In this document: positions 1 to 7,068 of the stretch, piece after piece
Position numbering within the stretch: the stretch's first letter is position 1
Layout: every line of letters starts with the position of its first letter
Source: Sphingomonadaceae bacterium
Lineage (GTDB): Bacteria; Pseudomonadota; Alphaproteobacteria; Sphingomonadales; Sphingomonadaceae
Reading direction: 5' to 3'
DNA length: 12,047 nt
Assembly: GCA_004282995.1 (NCBI GenBank)
Contig: SHLU01000050.1
Coordinates: 1 to 12,047, forward strand
Notes under the pieces: generated by a model
Database searches by the model: none
Told to the model about the DNA's origin: nothing
The model's input: only the letters and a program-made list of their open reading frames with translations
Made by a program: the position numbers and the translations under genes

Positions 1-1
1 G

Positions 2-58
2 ACCGACGAGGAAAGCGATGAAAGCTTTCCCGCGAGTGATCCGCCCGCCAATTATTGA
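2..58 (+). CDS. C-terminal end of a small protein with an ESFPASDPP tail (partial)
   Basis: The frame beginning at base 2 reads 18 codons to a TGA at 56-58 and gives an acidic, Ser/Asp/Glu-rich stretch ending in ESFPASDPPANY. The start lies outside the window. From memory, ESFPASDPP-like tails occur at the C-terminus of many short proteobacterial proteins of unknown role; I do not recognise the family from the tail alone. It converges on the ribbon-helix-helix gene, with 28 bases between the two stop codons. No function is proposed. That it is real coding sequence rests on the recognisable tail and on the stop falling just before the opposing gene. Confidence 0.6.
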   Translation, partial: TDEESDESFPASDPPANY

Positions 59-86
59 TCTGCGCGCGCCCGAGAGCGTGGCGGGC

Positions 87-338
87 TCAAGCTTCTGTCC
101 TGCTCTCGGCGCGCCAGCGCGTTACCAGCCAGACCCGGATAGCGCTCGCCAACCCCGGCGGGGTTTCCGCTCGAATCCGGTCTTCGTCGATCCGGGCGAC
201 GATGGCGTTGATCGGCAGGTTCTCCCGCTCCGCTACAGCCCGCAACATATCCCAGAACACCGGCTCCAGGCTGATCGAGGTCTTGTGTCCGGCGATTTCA
301 ACCGAGCGTTTGACCGGGGGATGATAGGGCACAGTCAT
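87..338 (-). CDS. Ribbon-helix-helix domain protein
   Basis: This 83-residue protein reads as a compact ribbon-helix-helix fold of the type annotated RHH_4 in alphaproteobacteria. A basic N-terminus leads into the strand RSVEIAGHKTSISLE (about 11-25), a helix FWDMLRAVAERE (28-39), a turn LPIN (41-44) and a second helix, followed by PPGLASAIRVWLV (60-72). The GHxTS...EPxFW pattern is typical of the family. An in-frame ATG farther upstream would add 22 Cys-rich residues that do not fit the family, so I start at the ATG at 338. The Shine-Dalgarno is weak (a GGA about 9-11 bases upstream). It lies 43 bases downstream of the acetoacetyl-CoA reductase on the same strand, with a perfect palindrome in the gap. 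The family is presumed to bind DNA, but its targets are not known to me. Confidence 0.85.
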   Translation of the reverse strand: MTVPYHPPVKRSVEIAGHKTSISLEPVFWDMLRAVAERENLPINAIVARIDEDRIRAETPPGLASAIRVWLVTRWRAESRTEA

Positions 339-354
339 GAAAGCAAATCCGGGA

Positions 355-373
355 GCACACGTCTGACGTGTGC
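355..373. repeat. Perfect 19-bp palindrome upstream of the RHH gene
   Basis: GCACACGTCTGACGTGTGC reads identically on both strands except for the central base: 9-bp arms around one T. It lies between the stop of the reductase (382) and the start of the ribbon-helix-helix gene (338), 16 bases from that ATG. As DNA it has the form of an operator. As minus-strand RNA it could fold into an 8-bp stem with a 3-base loop just before the weak ribosome site. No U-run follows, so a classical terminator is unlikely. Confidence 0.75.
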
Positions 374-381
374 ACCAGCTA

Positions 382-1104
382 TCAATACATGTGCTGGCCG
401 CCATTGATGCTCATGGTCGATCCGGTCACGAACCCGGCATCGTCCGAGCACAGGAAACTGACGCCGCGCGCGATTTCTTCAGCCTGGCCCAAACGCCCGA
501 CCGGAATCTTGGCGATAATCTTCTCGAGGACCTGTTCAGGGACCGCTGCAACCATGTCGGTATCGATATAGCCGGGCGCGATAGCGTTGACGGTGATGTT
601 GTAGCGCGCGCCTTCTTGCGCCAGCGCCTTGGTGAAGCCGTGGATACCCGACTTGGCGGCGGCGTAATTGACCTGGCCGTATTGTCCCGCCTGGCCATTA
701 ATCGAACCGATATTGACGATCCGGCCCCAGCCGCGCTCCTTCATTCCAGGGAAGCAGGCCTTCGCCATGTTGAAGCAACCGCCGAGATTGACCCGCATGA
801 CGTCTTCCCAGTCCGCGTAGCTCATCCGCTGCAAGGTTCCGTCACGGGTGATACCGGCATTGTTGACCACCGCGTCGATCGGCCCGACCATTTCCTCGAC
901 CTTGCGACAGCCTGCCAATGTCGCCTCGTGATCGCCGACATCCCATTTGCAGGTATCGATGCCCAGCTCTTCGGCGCAGGCCTTGGCCGCCATGTCATTG
1001 CCCGCGTAATTGGCGACGACGGTAAATCCATCAGCCTTCAATGCCGCGCAAATGGCCTTGCCGATCCCCCGGCTTCCGCCGGTTACCACTGCTACACGTC
1101 CCAT
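382..1104 (-). CDS. phbB: Acetoacetyl-CoA reductase (PhaB/PhbB type)
   Basis: A 240-residue short-chain dehydrogenase/reductase that would reduce acetoacetyl-CoA to (R)-3-hydroxybutyryl-CoA with NADPH, the middle step of polyhydroxybutyrate synthesis in the cytoplasm. The sequence shows the cofactor motif TGGSRGIG (8-15), NNAG (81-84), structural Asn106, and catalytic Ser134, Tyr147 and Lys151 in SINGQAGQYGQVNYAAAK. The NGQxGQxGQxNY spacing and the SINGGQHMY C-terminus are characteristic of PhaB and separate it from the related FabG. The ATG at 1104 is preceded by a good Shine-Dalgarno (GGGAG, 6 bases upstream). Neither the thiolase (phaA) nor the synthase (phaC) is in the window. A terminator lies upstream, so it probably has its own promoter. 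FabG remains a weaker alternative. Confidence 0.93.
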   Translation of the reverse strand: MGRVAVVTGGSRGIGKAICAALKADGFTVVANYAGNDMAAKACAEELGIDTCKWDVGDHEATLAGCRKVEEMVGPIDAVVNNAGITRDGTLQRMSYADWEDVMRVNLGGCFNMAKACFPGMKERGWGRIVNIGSINGQAGQYGQVNYAAAKSGIHGFTKALAQEGARYNITVNAIAPGYIDTDMVAAVPEQVLEKIIAKIPVGRLGQAEEIARGVSFLCSDDAGFVTGSTMSINGGQHMY

Positions 1105-1125
1105 GATCCACTCCCTCTCACGCGG

Positions 1126-1154
1126 TTTATGCTCTCAGCTTGCCGTAGCGTCAG
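1126..1154 (-). promoter_or_regulatory. Candidate sigma-70-type promoter for phbB
   Basis: On the minus strand CTGACG (1149-1154) and CATAAA (1126-1131) are separated by 17 bases; each matches the -35/-10 consensus at four of six positions. Transcription would start near 1119 and leave a short leader holding the GGGAG ribosome site. It sits between the upstream terminator and the gene, where a promoter is needed. The match is by eye and modest. Confidence 0.3.
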
Positions 1155-1170
1155 CCGCGAACGCGGGCAA

Positions 1171-1194
1171 AGAAAAACCCCGCCTGGGCGGGGT
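1171..1194 (-). terminator. Rho-independent terminator of the 1226-1972 gene
   Basis: CCCCGCC (1178-1184) and GGCGGGG (1187-1193) form a perfect 7-bp GC stem, extended by an A-T pair (1177/1194). On the minus strand the stem is followed by TTTTTCTT (1177 down to about 1171). It lies 32 bases past the stop of the upstream minus-strand gene and insulates it from phbB. The T-run is only on the minus-strand side, so it acts in one direction. Confidence 0.88.
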
Positions 1195-1225
1195 CATGCA
1201 ATCGAATTCAATCTGCGAGTGCTGA

Positions 1226-1972
1226 TCAGAAACGCAATTGCGTGCCGACGTAGACGGCCTGGTCGTCTTCGACCCCGTCGGTCAGCGGTGCCAGCTTGCT
1301 GCGTTCTTGCGATAGGCGGACACCAGCGGTCACGTCCAGGTTGCGGGTCACGCGGTAGGAACCGCCGACATTCACGCTTTGCTCCCCCGAACCTTCGAGC
1401 GTACGCGGAGCGCGGCCCACTTCCCGCTCATTCTCGAGCGCGATTCGCGGCTGGAAACGACTCGGCTTGTCAGCCGCAGTCCCGGCACTGGGACGGAACT
1501 CCGCCAGGTCGGGCATTTCGATCTTGGAGATGCCGCCGGGCAATTCGCTGGCAGGCTTGGCAAAGCTCTGGATGCCGCGCGCGATACCGAGATCGAACCG
1601 CGTCGGAGCGATCCTGAGATCGCGCCTGCCCGGTCCCTGATCGACCCGATCCATTGCCGAACGAATCGATATGGCGCGCGCCGTCTCGTCGTCGAGACGG
1701 ACCGCGACAGTCACCGTGCGATCGGTCACTGCGGTATTTGCCGCCGGGGTGAAACGCATGGCCTTGCGCGCTGCGGCATAACGGTTGTTGACCCGTTCCG
1801 CGAGCGCGGGATCGACACCTGCGGGAGTAAACCGCGGAGCGATTTCCTCGAGCGGCGCGAACACGGCATTGGTAAGCGCGAGACCGGCAGTCGGAATCGC
1901 CAGAAAGGCCGCACCAACGACGAGCGCCGGCACAAGGCCGCGCTTGAATGTCGAGATGGTGCTGCGTTTCAT
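1226..1972 (-). CDS. Unrecognised secreted protein with outer-membrane-like C-terminus
   Basis: I do not recognise this 248-residue protein. It begins with a clear signal peptide: basic MKRSTISTFKRG, then a hydrophobic core (about 13-29) and a likely cleavage near TAGLA (28-32). The middle is Ala/Arg/Pro-rich without evident motif and includes RTVTVAVRLDDETA (85-98) and RIAPTRFDLGIARG (120-133). The last 50 residues look like alternating beta strands: SVNVGGSYRVT (199-209), NLDVTAGVRLS (211-221), and AVYVGTQLRF (239-248), which ends in the terminal Phe typical of outer-membrane beta-barrel proteins. The ATG at 1972 was chosen over an upstream TTG (2014) because it starts the signal peptide directly and has AGAGG just upstream. 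Monocistronic with its own terminator. It is probably conserved in related bacteria, but this is from general impression only. Confidence 0.75.
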   Translation of the reverse strand: MKRSTISTFKRGLVPALVVGAAFLAIPTAGLALTNAVFAPLEEIAPRFTPAGVDPALAERVNNRYAAARKAMRFTPAANTAVTDRTVTVAVRLDDETARAISIRSAMDRVDQGPGRRDLRIAPTRFDLGIARGIQSFAKPASELPGGISKIEMPDLAEFRPSAGTAADKPSRFQPRIALENEREVGRAPRTLEGSGEQSVNVGGSYRVTRNLDVTAGVRLSQERSKLAPLTDGVEDDQAVYVGTQLRF

Positions 1973-2284
1973 GGCCTCTGCCAAATCCCCTAAAGAGTCG
2001 GAATCACTTGCCAATTCCCGACTGAACCCAAAATGAAACTAGGACCTTTCAGTTCCCATTGCCAGCTTTTCTGCAATGCCGGAGTCAATCGCGCCCTGGT
2101 GTTGCATCCGGCACACAAGAGTCGCTCTGCTCTTGCGTTCACCACGGATACACAGGCACGGGCCTCAAACGCATCAGCCAATCTCTTTGTGGCAACCTTG
2201 CCGCAGTCCGACCGCAACCCTTGTCGCACGCGATGGGGCGACTATAGAGGCTTCGACACCAGAATGAGGATAGCAGACCCTTCC
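1973..2284. other. Intergenic region between divergent genes
   Basis: These 312 bases separate the starts of the unknown secreted protein (-) and the DUF3576 lipoprotein (+). They must hold promoters for both directions; I see only a candidate for the plus direction (2221-2248). Near 2116-2135 a small inverted repeat (CAAGAG, 8 bases, CTCTTG) is present. The open frame that runs through from 2033 into the lipoprotein lacks signal-peptide or protein-like features before about 2264, so I do not treat it as coding. No tRNA or recognisable small RNA is visible. Confidence 0.6.
2221..2248 (+). promoter_or_regulatory. Candidate promoter of the DUF3576-leuS-lptE-holA block
   Basis: TTGTCG (2221-2226) and TATAGA (2243-2248) are spaced by 16 bases and each matches the sigma-70 consensus at four of six positions. 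Transcription would begin near 2255, shortly before the possible lipoprotein start codons at 2264 and 2285. It is the best plus-strand match I see in the gap ahead of the block, but it is judged by eye. Confidence 0.33.
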
Positions 2285-2737
2285 ATGACAAACCCCGCTT
2301 CCCGCTTTCGCATGATCGCCCGTATTGCTCTTGGCGGCGCATGCCTTGCCTCTCTGGCTGCCTGCGGCGGGCGCGACCGTCCGCGAGCCGACCTCGCTGC
2401 CGCCCAGATCACCACGATCGGCGTAAATTCCTATCTCTGGCGCGCTGCGCTGGAGACGGTCAGCTTTGCCCCGTTGCTGCAGGCCGACAGCGCCGGCGGC
2501 GTGATCGTGACCGACTGGTATGCCAACCCACAGAATCCGGGCGAGCGCGTGAAGCTCACTGTCTCGATCCTCGATCAGGACCTGCGTGCAGATGCGCTGC
2601 GCGTCGCAGCCAGCCGGCAAGTCGCACAGGGTAACGCCTGGGTCGATGCGCCGGTCCAGGCGGCCACAGTGCAGAAGCTGGAGGACATTATCCTCACCAA
2701 GGCGCGCGAATTGCGTCGCCAGGCAGTAGCCAGCTAG
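2285..2737 (+). CDS. DUF3576 family lipoprotein
   Basis: A 150-residue predicted lipoprotein. A short basic segment (MTNPASRFRMIAR) precedes a hydrophobic stretch (14-23) and the lipobox LAAC (24-27), so Cys27 should be lipidated and the protein held at the membrane facing the periplasm. The mature part contains IGVNSYLWRAALETVSF and GGVIVTDWY, the pattern of the alphaproteobacterial DUF3576 family, whose function is unknown to me. In this group the gene typically stands before leuS, as here (24 bases upstream). In-frame ATGs at 2264, 2285 and 2312 all leave a workable signal peptide and none has a strong Shine-Dalgarno, so the start is uncertain. Its place next to lptE suggests, but does not show, an envelope role. 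Confidence 0.85.
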   Translation: MTNPASRFRMIARIALGGACLASLAACGGRDRPRADLAAAQITTIGVNSYLWRAALETVSFAPLLQADSAGGVIVTDWYANPQNPGERVKLTVSILDQDLRADALRVAASRQVAQGNAWVDAPVQAATVQKLEDIILTKARELRRQAVAS

Positions 2738-2761
2738 ACCGCCTTTCCCTAACTGAGACCC

Positions 2762-5287
2762 ATGACCGAAACACGCTTCGATCCGTCTGCCGCCGACGGG
2801 CGCTGGCAACGCGCATGGGACGAAGCTGCCTGCTTCGCAGCCGATTCGCGCAGTGCCCGCCCCAAGAGCTACGTGCTCGAGATGTTCCCCTATCCCAGCG
2901 GGCGCATCCACATCGGCCACGTCCGCAACTATACGATGGGCGATGTGCTCGCGCGCTACAAGAAGATGCGCGGGTTCGAGGTCCTGCACCCGATGGGCTG
3001 GGACGCTTTCGGCATGCCGGCCGAGAATGCCGCGATGGAAAAAGGGGTCCATCCCGGCGGCTGGACCCGCGACAACATCGCCAGCATGAAAGCGCAGCTC
3101 AAACGGCTTGGCTTCGCGCTCGACTGGACCCGCGAATTCGCCACCTGCGACCCGGAGTATTACGGCCACGAGCAGGCGCTGTTCATCGACCTGTTCGAGG
3201 CTGGCCTGGTCTATCGCAAACAGGCGCAGGTCAATTGGGACCCGGTCGACATGACCGTGCTCGCCAACGAACAGGTCATCGATGGGCGCGGCTGGCGCTC
3301 CGGCGCGCAGGTCGAGAAGCGTCAGCTCGACCAGTGGTTTGTCAAGCTCACCGACTTTGCCGACGACCTGCTCGAGGGACTGGAAACGCTCGACAAGTGG
3401 CCCGAGAAGGTCCGACTGATGCAGGAAAACTGGATCGGCAAGAGCCAGGGTCTCGAGTTTTCCTTCACCTTGTCCAACGGCGACACGCTGCCGGTCTATA
3501 CCACCCGTCCCGACACGATCTTCGGCTCGACTTTCGTCGCGGTCGCCCCCGATCATCCGGTGGCACAGGGCGTGGCGGCGCAGAATTGCGATGCCGCAAA
3601 GTTCATCGAGCAATGCAAGCGCGGCGGCACCACCGCAGCCGAGCTTGAAACGGCCGAAAAGCTTGGCTTCGATACCGGCATCGGTGCCAGGCATCCGTTT
3701 ACCGGCGAGCAGCTTCCGGTCTTCATCGCCAATTTCGTGCTGATGGATTACGGGACCGGGGCGATCATGGCGGTGCCTGGTCATGACCAGCGCGACTTTG
3801 AATTCGCCAGCAAATATGGCCTGCTGATCCCGCGCGTCGTCGCGGCGAACGCAGAAGAAGCAGACAAGCCCTTCGACGGCGAAGCGGAGCCGGGAGACGG
3901 CGTCATTGTCAATTCCGATTTCCTGACCGGCATGGCGGTTGACGAGGCCAAGGCCGAAGTCATCGCCCGTGCAGAAGCCGATGGTTGGGGCAAGGGAACC
4001 ACGGTTTGGCGCCTGCGCGACTGGGGCGTATCGCGGCAGCGTTATTGGGGCACGCCGATCCCGTTCATCCACTGTGAGACTTGCGGCGTCTTGCCGGTGC
4101 CCAAGGACCAGTTGCCGGTCGAACTGCCCGAAGATGTCGACTTCTCGGTTCCCGGCAATCCACTGCTGCGCCATCCGACCTGGAAGCATACCAACTGCCC
4201 GTCATGCGGGGCCGAGGCTGTCCGGGAAACCGATACGCTCGACACGTTCGTCAACAGCTCGTGGTATTTCCTGCGGTTCGCCAGTCAGCCGCAAGACAAG
4301 CCATTCGACCGCGACGAGCTCGCCAAATGGCTTCCGGTCGAACAATATATCGGCGGGATCGAACACGCGATCCTGCACCTGCTTTATGCCCGCTTCTGGA
4401 CCCGCGCGCTGACGCAGATGGGACAGATCGATTTTGCCGAACCCTTTGCCAGCCTGTTCACGCAAGGCATGGTTACGCACGAGACCTATTCACAGCGCAG
4501 CGCCGATGGTCTGCAGGATGTCTTCTACATGCCTGACGAGGTGAACCGTGCAAGCGACGGTGCCACCCTCAAGTCCGATGGTTCACCAGTCACCATCGGA
4601 CGGGTCATCAAGATGTCCAAGTCGAAGAAAAACGTCGTCGACCCGGATGCCATCATCGCCCGCTACGGCGCCGACGCAGTGCGCTGGTTCATGCTGTCCG
4701 ACAGTCCGCCGGAACGCGATTTGCCATGGTCGGAAGCCGGGATCGAAGGCTGCTGGCGGTTTGTCCAGCGACTGTGGCGGCTGTTTGCCCATTACGATGC
4801 GTCGGCCAAGGGCGAGGACAAGGCGCTTGCCCGCAAGACCCACCAGACCATTGCTGCTGTTGCCGAGGATATCGAGGCGCTTGGCTTCAACAAGGCCGTG
4901 GCTCGGCTCTACGAACTGACCAATGCCGTCGAGAAAGCCCAACCCTCGTCCACTCGCAACGAAGCGGTGCGTGCCATCGTCCAGATGGTCGCGCCGATGA
5001 TGCCGCACCTGGCCGAAGAAGGCTGGCAACAACTCGGCGGCGAAGGCCTGTTGGCCGAGGCGGCCTGGCCCGAGGTCGATCCGGCCCTGCTGGTCGATGA
5101 CGAAGTGACCATCGCGGTCCAGCACATGGGCAAGCTGCGCGATACGCTGACCGCGCCGAAGGGAGCCGCGAAAGAGGATCTCGAGGCGCTTGCGCTGGCG
5201 AGCGAGAAGGTCCAGCGTTCGATTGATGGAGCAGACATTCGCAAAGTCATCGTCGTGCCCGACCGCCTGGTGAACATAGTTACCTGA
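2762..5287 (+). CDS. leuS: Leucyl-tRNA synthetase
   Basis: An 841-residue class I aminoacyl-tRNA synthetase that joins leucine to tRNA-Leu at the expense of ATP in the cytoplasm. The catalytic signatures are HIGH (50-53, in FPYPSGRIHIGHVRNY) and KMSKS (617-621). The inserted editing domain shows TTRPDT (247-252) and GHDQRD (340-345), the segment that hydrolyses mischarged tRNA. Cys438/441 and Cys479/482 form a likely zinc site in the inserted zinc domain. The anticodon-binding region follows KMSKS, and the C-terminal domain ends in DIRKVIVVPDRLVNIV, a typical bacterial LeuRS tail. The length is normal and all key residues are present. The Shine-Dalgarno is poor (GAGA a few bases upstream). 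The TGA stop shares its A with the lptE ATG, indicating translational coupling. Confidence 0.98.
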   Translation: MTETRFDPSAADGRWQRAWDEAACFAADSRSARPKSYVLEMFPYPSGRIHIGHVRNYTMGDVLARYKKMRGFEVLHPMGWDAFGMPAENAAMEKGVHPGGWTRDNIASMKAQLKRLGFALDWTREFATCDPEYYGHEQALFIDLFEAGLVYRKQAQVNWDPVDMTVLANEQVIDGRGWRSGAQVEKRQLDQWFVKLTDFADDLLEGLETLDKWPEKVRLMQENWIGKSQGLEFSFTLSNGDTLPVYTTRPDTIFGSTFVAVAPDHPVAQGVAAQNCDAAKFIEQCKRGGTTAAELETAEKLGFDTGIGARHPFTGEQLPVFIANFVLMDYGTGAIMAVPGHDQRDFEFASKYGLLIPRVVAANAEEADKPFDGEAEPGDGVIVNSDFLTGMAVDEAKAEVIARAEADGWGKGTTVWRLRDWGVSRQRYWGTPIPFIHCETCGVLPVPKDQLPVELPEDVDFSVPGNPLLRHPTWKHTNCPSCGAEAVRETDTLDTFVNSSWYFLRFASQPQDKPFDRDELAKWLPVEQYIGGIEHAILHLLYARFWTRALTQMGQIDFAEPFASLFTQGMVTHETYSQRSADGLQDVFYMPDEVNRASDGATLKSDGSPVTIGRVIKMSKSKKNVVDPDAIIARYGADAVRWFMLSDSPPERDLPWSEAGIEGCWRFVQRLWRLFAHYDASAKGEDKALARKTHQTIAAVAEDIEALGFNKAVARLYELTNAVEKAQPSSTRNEAVRAIVQMVAPMMPHLAEEGWQQLGGEGLLAEAAWPEVDPALLVDDEVTIAVQHMGKLRDTLTAPKGAAKEDLEALALASEKVQRSIDGADIRKVIVVPDRLVNIVT

Positions 5288-5775
5288 TGCGACGGCTGTT
5301 GCCCCTTGTCGTCCTTGCGGCACTGTCCGGCTGCGGCTTGAAGCCGATCTATGGCGGCGGCCCTGGCAATGCGGCAGTGCAAGGCCTGGCGGCGATTGAA
5401 GTCTCGCAGATGCCGGGCCGTGCCGGCTGGTTGATGAGCAAGGCGCTGAACGACCGATTGGCCGCCGCCGGATCGGACGCAGCCCGTTATCGGCTTGATG
5501 TGCGACTGGACGACGAGCTCGAAGGACTGGGTCTCCTCAACGATGACACTATCGGTCGCGAACGGCGGACCTTGCGGGCCCGCTACCAGCTAGTCGAACT
5601 CGAGACTGGCGCGATCCTGCTAGACGCCACGGCTGGTTCGGATGCAGGGATTGATGTCGTTTCGAGCGAGTATGCCACCATCGCTGCCGAGCAGAGCGCG
5701 CTCGAACGGCTGACCGAAGAGGTCGCCGACCAGATCGTGACCAGAGTTTCCCTCGCCCTCCGCGACGCGCAATAG
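5287..5775 (+). CDS. lptE: LPS-assembly lipoprotein LptE
   Basis: A 162-residue lipoprotein. The signal peptide MRRLLPLVVLAALSGC ends in the lipobox LSGC with lipidated Cys16, followed by GLKPIYGG, the CGxxPxYG start common in alphaproteobacterial LptE. In the known system LptE plugs the barrel LptD and helps place lipopolysaccharide in the outer leaflet of the outer membrane. The rest is a mixed alpha/beta domain (RYRLDVRLDDELEG, RARYQLVELETGAILLDATA) with a C-terminal helix (SALERLTEEVADQIVTRVSLALRDA), as expected for the family. It overlaps leuS by one base and is followed 11 bases later by holA, an order widespread in alphaproteobacteria. Sequence identity within the family is low, so the call leans on both context and motif. 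Confidence 0.9.
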   Translation: MRRLLPLVVLAALSGCGLKPIYGGGPGNAAVQGLAAIEVSQMPGRAGWLMSKALNDRLAAAGSDAARYRLDVRLDDELEGLGLLNDDTIGRERRTLRARYQLVELETGAILLDATAGSDAGIDVVSSEYATIAAEQSALERLTEEVADQIVTRVSLALRDAQ

Positions 5776-5786
5776 CGGACGGTCCG

Positions 5787-6836
5787 GTGAAAGCGACCCA
5801 GCGCGATTTTCCCGGAATGGCTGCCAAGGCAGCGAGGCAATGTTCGGTTTTCTTCTTTTGCGGACCGGATGAGGCGGGGGCTTCTGCTGCTGCCGAAGCG
5901 GTCCTTGCAGCGTTGCCCGATGCGGGTGAGCGGATCGAGATGCAGGGGTCTGACCTGCGACGTGACCCGATCCTGCTGGGAGACGAGGCGCGCTCCACTT
6001 CGCTGTTCGGTGACAAGAGGCACATCTTCGTGCGGGCCAGTGGCGACGAAGCACATGATGCGCTCGCGAACCTGCTAGACGGTGAAGGTGAGGCCTGCCC
6101 GGTGCTGGTGGTGGCAACATCTGCCACCGACAAATCTCGCACCGCCAAGCTGCTGACGAAACGCGACGAGGCTCTGGTGGCGATGTTCTACCAGCCGGAC
6201 CTGCGCAGCATGACCGGCATCGTGCGCGACCTTGCCGACGCTGCGGGCGTGCGATTGAGCGGCAATCTGGCCGAGCAGATTGCTCAGGCCTCCAGCCTCG
6301 ACCAGCGGCTGGCCGCATCCGAGGTCGCGAAGCTCGCCCTGTATCTGGATGCCAGCGTCGACGCGCCGAGAACTGCTGAACAGGACGACTGGAACGCGAT
6401 CGGTGCCCGCACAGAAGAGGACGGCTTCATGCCGATCGTCAACGTGGCCCTTTCCGGACAGGTTCGACGCTTGCCAGCGGAATTGAACAGGATGCACGAA
6501 CTCGGCATCAACCCGGTGGGCGTCGCGCTGGCGGTGGAGCGGCGCACGGCACAATTGGCGCAACTGGCGGCAAAGCTCGGGCGCAGCAGCGATATCGCAA
6601 GCCTGATCCAGGCGGAAAAACAGGCCAGGCGTATCTTCTGGAAAGACGAGCGCGACCTTCGCGAGCAGTTGAAGACCTGGCGCGGCAAGCGGCTGGATCG
6701 ACTGGTAAGCCGCGTCACGGCCCTGCACCGCAGCCTGCTGGCCAACAGCCAGTCGGCAGAATGGCTGCTCGCGCAGGAGCTGGCGGAGATAGCCAGCCAT
6801 GCCGCGCAGGTCGGTGCCAAGCAAGCGCCGCGTTGA
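5787..6836 (+). CDS. holA: DNA polymerase III subunit delta
   Basis: A 349-residue clamp-loader subunit. In the DnaX complex, delta opens the beta sliding clamp and delivers it to primed DNA during replication. The N-terminal domain begins with VFFFCGPDEAGASAAAEAVL, the HolA-type degenerate nucleotide-binding loop, and continues through DKRHIFVRASGDEAHDALAN and PVLVVATSATDKS. The helical part carries DLADAAGVRLSGNLAEQIAQ and LDQRLAASEVAKLALYLD. The C-terminal collar domain closes with ALHRSLLANSQSAEWLLAQE. The length matches the family. The start is GTG at 5787: the MKATQ N-terminus fits sphingomonad homologues as I recall them, and GGACGG lies just upstream. The next in-frame ATG (5817) would cut into the N-terminal domain. 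It is the last gene of the block; no strong terminator follows. Confidence 0.93.
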   Translation: MKATQRDFPGMAAKAARQCSVFFFCGPDEAGASAAAEAVLAALPDAGERIEMQGSDLRRDPILLGDEARSTSLFGDKRHIFVRASGDEAHDALANLLDGEGEACPVLVVATSATDKSRTAKLLTKRDEALVAMFYQPDLRSMTGIVRDLADAAGVRLSGNLAEQIAQASSLDQRLAASEVAKLALYLDASVDAPRTAEQDDWNAIGARTEEDGFMPIVNVALSGQVRRLPAELNRMHELGINPVGVALAVERRTAQLAQLAAKLGRSSDIASLIQAEKQARRIFWKDERDLREQLKTWRGKRLDRLVSRVTALHRSLLANSQSAEWLLAQELAEIASHAAQVGAKQAPR

Positions 6837-6848
6837 CCGACTGGCGGG

Positions 6849-7055
6849 TTAAGGGCTAAGCGCGCGACAGCTATGTCTACCGTTTTTTAGGAAGTATGGT
6901 CCATCAAATCGTCCATGGAGGTGGGGTTGCAAGCGATGCTGGGCCGCCATCGCATCAACCAGCTTCCAATCGGCATGCGGCAGTTGCGTGGAGCGTTCGA
7001 CGCCCTGCTCACCCAGCAGGCCCAACAGCAAGCGGCGCAGGTCGCCGGTCCTCAT
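6849..7055 (-). pseudogene. Truncated N-terminal remnant of a nucleotidyltransferase-family protein
   Basis: This 68-codon frame starts 13 bases after the lptA stop on the same strand. Its first 49 residues, especially LLLGLLGEQG and LPHADWKLVDAMAAQHRLQPHLHGR, resemble the beginning of the large nucleotidyltransferase-family proteins (NTP_transf_5 type, usually 300 residues or more), where a DWxxLxxxAxxHRxxPLLH segment is common. After residue 49 the sequence (FDGPYFLKNGRHSCRALSP) no longer looks like the family, local base composition turns AT-richer, and the frame ends 12 bases before the holA stop on the other strand. The catalytic domain is absent, so I read it as the stump of a deleted gene. 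It might instead be a short expressed peptide or chance similarity. There is no good Shine-Dalgarno. Confidence 0.45.
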
Positions 7056-7068
7056 GAGCGCGTCAGGT

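Noticed and set aside
43..115. Inverted repeats GCCCGCCA/TGGCGGGC (43-50, 79-86) and an imperfect pair at 64-77/102-115 between convergent genes
   Set aside because: The loops are 24 to 28 bases, the right arm of the second lies in coding sequence, and no T-run follows on either strand, so a terminator call is not supported.
18..407. Plus-strand open frame starting at an ATG with GAGGAAA upstream
   Set aside because: The same bases encode the ESFPASDPPANY tail in another frame, and the rest lies antisense to the clearly recognisable RHH gene; the translation has no protein-like features.
370..1617. Long plus-strand open frame of 415 codons
   Set aside because: It is antisense to phbB and to the 1226-1972 gene, in GC-rich DNA where long antisense frames are common; phbB carries unmistakable family motifs.
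2032..2056. Minus-strand GGAAC with CATT 16 bases downstream, like an EcfG general-stress promoter
   Set aside because: The -10 element differs from the CGTT consensus, and a five-base match is expected by chance in a region this long.
2174..4189. Minus-strand open frame of 671 codons opposite leuS
   Set aside because: It is a shadow of the leuS frame in GC-rich DNA; leuS has all catalytic motifs and the antisense translation resembles no family.
6866..6888. Possible terminator after holA: GACA/TGTC stem and a run of six T
   Set aside because: The stem has only four base pairs and five bases separate it from the T-run; too weak to call.
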